A program made the position numbers and the translations under genes. Below are positions 61,648 to 64,000 of a stretch of 64,000 nucleotides of DNA, in pieces. The DNA is taken from positions 1 through 64,000 of the forward strand of contig LOES01000083.1 of NCBI GenBank assembly GCA_001515955.1, written 5' to 3'. How positions within the stretch are numbered: the first letter of the stretch is position 1; each line of letters begins with the position of its first letter. Under the pieces are notes generated by a model, which was given only the letters and a program-made list of their open reading frames with translations, did no database searches and was not told the origin of the DNA. The DNA is from Clostridia bacterium BRH_c25. Its GTDB lineage: Bacteria > Bacillota_A > Clostridia > Lutisporales > Lutisporaceae.

Positions 61648-61935
61648 ATGTTCGAAGACAAGACGTTAGTTTGCAAAGACTGTGGAAACGAATTCACCTT
61701 CACAGCAGGTGAACAGGAATTCTACGCAGAAAAGGGCTTTCAGAATGAACCTGCAAGATGCAAAGACTGCAGAACAAACAGAAAGAATGCCAGCGGAAGA
61801 AACGGACAGAGAAGAGAAGTTGTTATGTATGACACAGTTTGCGCAGATTGTGGCAAGGAAACCCAAGTTCCATTCAAACCTACAAATGCAAGACCCGTAT
61901 ATTGCAAAGAGTGTTTTGACGCAAAGAGACAGTAA
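61648..61935 (+). CDS. Double zinc-ribbon protein
   Basis: 95 residues with two four-cysteine knuckles: CKDCGNEF...CKDC (residues about 10-46) and CADCGKET...CKEC (about 66-90), separated by a basic linker RTNRKNASGRNGQRR. Similar to the small zinc-ribbon proteins of Clostridia and Chloroflexi annotated as CxxC-type zinc-binding; probably binds nucleic acid. ATG 61648 follows AGAGGGA; an earlier in-frame ATG at 61549 lies just after the RNA and lacks a site. Strong start context suggests high expression. Confidence 0.85.
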   Translation: MFEDKTLVCKDCGNEFTFTAGEQEFYAEKGFQNEPARCKDCRTNRKNASGRNGQRREVVMYDTVCADCGKETQVPFKPTNARPVYCKECFDAKRQ

Positions 61936-61938
61936 TTG

Positions 61939-61963
61939 AAACCGCCATATAGGCGGTTTTTTT
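61939..61963 (+). terminator. Terminator after the zinc-ribbon gene
   Basis: AAACCGCC-ATATA-GGCGGTTT plus a T-run. Confidence 0.92.
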
Positions 61964-61974
61964 ATGCCTTCCAC

Positions 61975-62255
61975 TTATCCACAGGATTTTCACTTTTAGG
62001 AATATTATGGTTAAAAATGTGAATAACCGAAATATTAAAAAATGACAATAGATGTCACAATCACCAAACAATAAATTCAAAAATCGACTCAATAACTCCA
62101 AAAAATAATTTACACTGTGTTCGCTCGACAAATTTCTATCCCAAGCCAGTACACATTTTTTCAACAATAGGAAGCTAATAGATTCAAGTTATCAACAGAC
62201 TTATGCACATTATCCACAGATAACATAAAAAAGTTGTGGATAACTATGTGGATAG
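61975..62255. promoter_or_regulatory. Cluster of seven DnaA boxes
   Basis: Matches to TTATNCACA at 61975-61983 (+), 62018-62026 (-), 62201-62209 (+), 62210-62218 (+) and 62235-62243 (-). One-mismatch boxes lie at 62189-62197 (TTATCAACA, +) and 62247-62255 (-). Five boxes are packed in 67 bases (62189-62255). The stretch between the first two boxes and the rest (62027-62188) is very A/T-rich, with no gene. Neither dnaA nor dnaN is in the window. Confidence 0.85.
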
Positions 62256-62432
62256 TGTGACTAACTCAGAGAAACAGGGGACAACAACTTAGTTGCAATT
62301 GTTTTATGCTTTTGTTCGCTTTACATAATACTATTTCATAGGCAATATTTATATTTACAGCATACTGCAAGAAAATATTGTAGATATGCATTCCTAAACT
62401 CTTGAAAATTATTTGAAAATTGAAAAAGATCA

Positions 62433-62459
62433 GGAGGATTATTTTCTCAAATGTAGAAT
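62433..62459 (+). promoter_or_regulatory. SigH-type promoter of hpf
   Basis: AGGATTA at 62435-62441, 11 bases, then GTAGAAT (62453-62459), matching the Bacillus SigH pattern RnAGGAwWW-N11-12-RnnGAAT. The Bacillus orthologue (yvyD) is known to be under SigH and SigB. Confidence 0.65.
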
Positions 62460-62507
62460 AAAATATGTATAGACGGTAGCATAATAGTTGCGAAAGGAGA
62501 TGTGTTT

Positions 62508-63038
62508 ATGCGTACGATAGTCAGTGGGAAAAATATTGATATTACTAATGCTCTCAAGGATAGGGTGGAAAAGAAGCTTTCAAAATTTGAAAAGTATTTT
62601 GGCCCTAATACCGAGGCTCACGCAACTTTAAGCGTTGAAAAGAACAGGCACATCATTGAGGTCACAATTCCTTTTAATGGTGTTATCTTAAGAGGAGAAG
62701 AAGCTACCGGCGATATGTATACTTCTATAGATAACGTAGTAGATAAGTTGGAAAGGCAGATGAGGCGCCAGAAGACAAAGCTGGAAAGAAGAAATAAGGA
62801 TGGCAATATCAAATTCGAGAATTGGACTGCACCGGTAGATGAGTTTGAGGATGAAGAAGTAAGAGTAGTAAGGACAAAGAGATTTGCCATGAAGCCAATG
62901 CCCACTGAAGAGGCAGTGCTGCAAATGGAGCTTCTCGGACACAATTTCTTCGTATTCTCAAATGCGGAAACAGAAGAGGTAAATGTAGTATATAAAAGAA
63001 AGGATGGAAACTACGGTCTGATTGAACCGGAGTTCTAA
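62508..63038 (+). CDS. hpf: Ribosome hibernation promoting factor, long form
   Basis: Binds the 30S decoding region and dimerises ribosomes to 100S in stationary phase. 176 residues, long HPF. The N-terminal S30AE domain (MRTIVSGKNIDITNALKDRV, HIIEVTIPFNGVILRGEEAT, DNVVDKLERQMRRQKTKLER) is joined by a linker to the C-terminal dimerisation domain with VRTKRFAMKPMPTEEAVLQM and GHNFFVFSNAETEEVNVVYK. ATG 62508, eight bases after AAAGGAG; an in-frame GTG at 62502 is too close to the site. Often called raiA. Confidence 0.97.
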   Translation: MRTIVSGKNIDITNALKDRVEKKLSKFEKYFGPNTEAHATLSVEKNRHIIEVTIPFNGVILRGEEATGDMYTSIDNVVDKLERQMRRQKTKLERRNKDGNIKFENWTAPVDEFEDEEVRVVRTKRFAMKPMPTEEAVLQMELLGHNFFVFSNAETEEVNVVYKRKDGNYGLIEPEF

Positions 63039-63039
63039 C

Positions 63040-63068
63040 GAAACAGCCGAGTAACTCGGCTGTTTTCA
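63040..63068 (+). terminator. Terminator of hpf
   Basis: AACAGCCGA-GTAAC-TCGGCTGTT with TTTC tail. Confidence 0.88.
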
Positions 63069-63069
63069 T

Positions 63070-63320
63070 TACAAGGAGGGTTCCCTGGCGAAAAAGCTAT
63101 AGCGCGAGTTATAGCTTTTGTCAAGAGGTGTAATAACTGCTGATAATATAGCGAATATAGAAAAATAGCAGTCTGGGGTAAGAGCGAGGTATTTATTTGG
63201 TACTAATTAATATATATATAGTACATATTGCTTAATAAAAAATATTTTCTTAGTAGTTCATATAAATCAAGGAGGGATTTGGGTATTTTAATAGAATTAA
63301 ATATATTGCATTTTACTTTA
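63070..63320. other. Gap after hpf with a perfect hairpin
   Basis: No gene seen. AAAAGCTATA (63092-63101) and TATAGCTTTT (63110-63119) form a 10-bp stem over GCGCGAGT, preceded by an orphan AAGGAGGG (63073-63080). The remainder (63120-63310) is A/T-rich with no motif I can name except the ribosome site of the next gene. Confidence 0.5.
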
Positions 63321-63333
63321 GGAGGAATTCCCT

Positions 63334-63966
63334 TTGAACAATATGAAAGACTGTTTGCAGAATGATCTCAAAGCGCTTATATGCAAGCTCCCGGACATAA
63401 TGAACTGCAGTGTTGTCTGTGATGAAGCCGGCAACATTGAAGAGATACATGTGCTGGCTGCTGTGGGAAAAAATATTAAGCAGATAGTCAGAGATATCCA
63501 ATCTGCAATAAATGCGAAATTCAACATTTCTGTGGATTATAAGAAAGTGAGTATTGCTCAGATAAATGAAGCTGAGTTTAAAGAAGCAAGGGTCAGAATT
63601 GAAAGCATTGCTGTGAAGAATGTAGATAATATGATAGAAGCGACAGTGGTGCTTTCATACGATGACAAGGTTTATGAAGGGAAGAGCAGCAAAGTAAAAT
63701 CCAGGTCCAACAGAGCCAAGGCAGTTGCTGAAGCGACACTGGCAGCTCTTGAGGCATATATGGGCATTAGCGGTATATTGTATTTGGAAGGCTTGGAAAG
63801 CCTTAAGCTTTCGGGCAAGGAGGTATATGTGTCTTTGGTAGGTTTTTCTCAGGACAATATAGAAGAGTCCCTTTCAGGCTGTTCCATAATAAGTCTTGAT
63901 GAGAATGAATCTGCAGTCAAAGCTGTACTTGCAGCTGTAAATAGAAAAATGAACACAGTAGCGTAA
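63334..63966 (+). CDS. Conserved-looking unknown protein
   Basis: Not recognised. 210 residues in two similar-sized parts. The first (about 1-70) is LPDIMNCSVVCDEAGNIEEI with HVLAAVGKNIKQIVRDIQSA and VDYKKVSIAQ, reminiscent of a small alpha-beta regulatory fold. The second (about 80-145) is ARVRIESIAVKNVDNMIEAT with KAVAEATLAALEAYMG, similar to segments found twice in other bacterial proteins of unknown role. No signal peptide or zinc motif. TTG start, seven bases after AGGAGGA. Confidence 0.8.
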   Translation: MNNMKDCLQNDLKALICKLPDIMNCSVVCDEAGNIEEIHVLAAVGKNIKQIVRDIQSAINAKFNISVDYKKVSIAQINEAEFKEARVRIESIAVKNVDNMIEATVVLSYDDKVYEGKSSKVKSRSNRAKAVAEATLAALEAYMGISGILYLEGLESLKLSGKEVYVSLVGFSQDNIEESLSGCSIISLDENESAVKAVLAAVNRKMNTVA

Positions 63967-64000
63967 ACAAATGTTAAAATATGGCCGACATATTATTTAG

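Noticed and set aside
61975..62255. DnaA cluster considered as the chromosomal oriC
   Set aside because: No dnaA, dnaN, gyrB or rpmH nearby, unlike any known clostridial origin; kept as a DnaA-binding cluster instead.

Overview
The window comes from a motile, endospore-forming member of the Clostridia. The evidence is the order spoIIID-mbl-flhO-flhP-(rod protein)-fabZ, known from Bacillus and Clostridia, a YyaC-type sporulation protein, an S-box riboswitch before metK, a full late flagellar gene set with SigD-type promoters, and low-GC coding sequence with strong Shine-Dalgarno sites and many GTG/TTG starts. No genus can be assigned from the sequence alone.

Layout. 0-5.7 kb: spoIIID, mbl, the rod genes flhO/flhP, a short FlgJ-like rod protein, fabZ, and yyaC on the minus strand. 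5.7-7.0 kb: five tRNA genes (Pro, Glu, Val, Thr, Tyr). 7.0-11.7 kb: SAM-I riboswitch plus metK, recD2, comF. 11.7-19.6 kb: the late flagellar block yvyF, flgM, flgN, two tandem flgK paralogues, flgL, a YviE-like gene, fliW, csrA and a short flagellin. 19.9-22.4 kb: an unknown gene and a Maf-type flagellin glycosyltransferase. 22.7-57.8 kb: a roughly 35-kb glycan island. 57.9-61.2 kb: flaG, fliD, fliS and a small coiled-coil gene. 61.3-64 kb: a structured non-coding RNA (candidate raiA motif), a zinc-ribbon protein, a cluster of DnaA boxes, the ribosome hibernation factor (hpf/raiA) behind a SigH-type promoter, and an unknown gene.

How it works together. The island lies between flagellin/Maf and the filament-cap genes, and its first gene (pseB) has its own SigD-like promoter almost identical to that of flagellin. 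It encodes a pseudaminic-acid-type route (PseB, PseC, PseG, PseI, CMP-sugar synthetase). The usual acetyltransferase PseH is not visible; a formyltransferase and a PIG-L deacetylase sit in its place. The island also has GDP-mannose/GDP-fucose genes (manC, gmd, fcl), rfbA/rfbB without rfbC/rfbD, several glycosyltransferases and methyltransferases, and at least seven proteins carrying a shared YGAG-type Rossmann-like module fused to different catalytic domains. Two methyltransferase genes are decayed, and an IS607-type element (serine recombinase plus TnpB) has inserted between the CMP-sugar synthetase and pseI.

Intergenic DNA outside the island is packed with dispersed palindromic repeats of several families. 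I see none from 22.6 to 57.8 kb, which fits later acquisition of the island. The least explained signals are the word-built palindromic repeats, the seven-box DnaA cluster far from any dnaA gene, the YGAG-module proteins and the formyl variant of the nonulosonate pathway.
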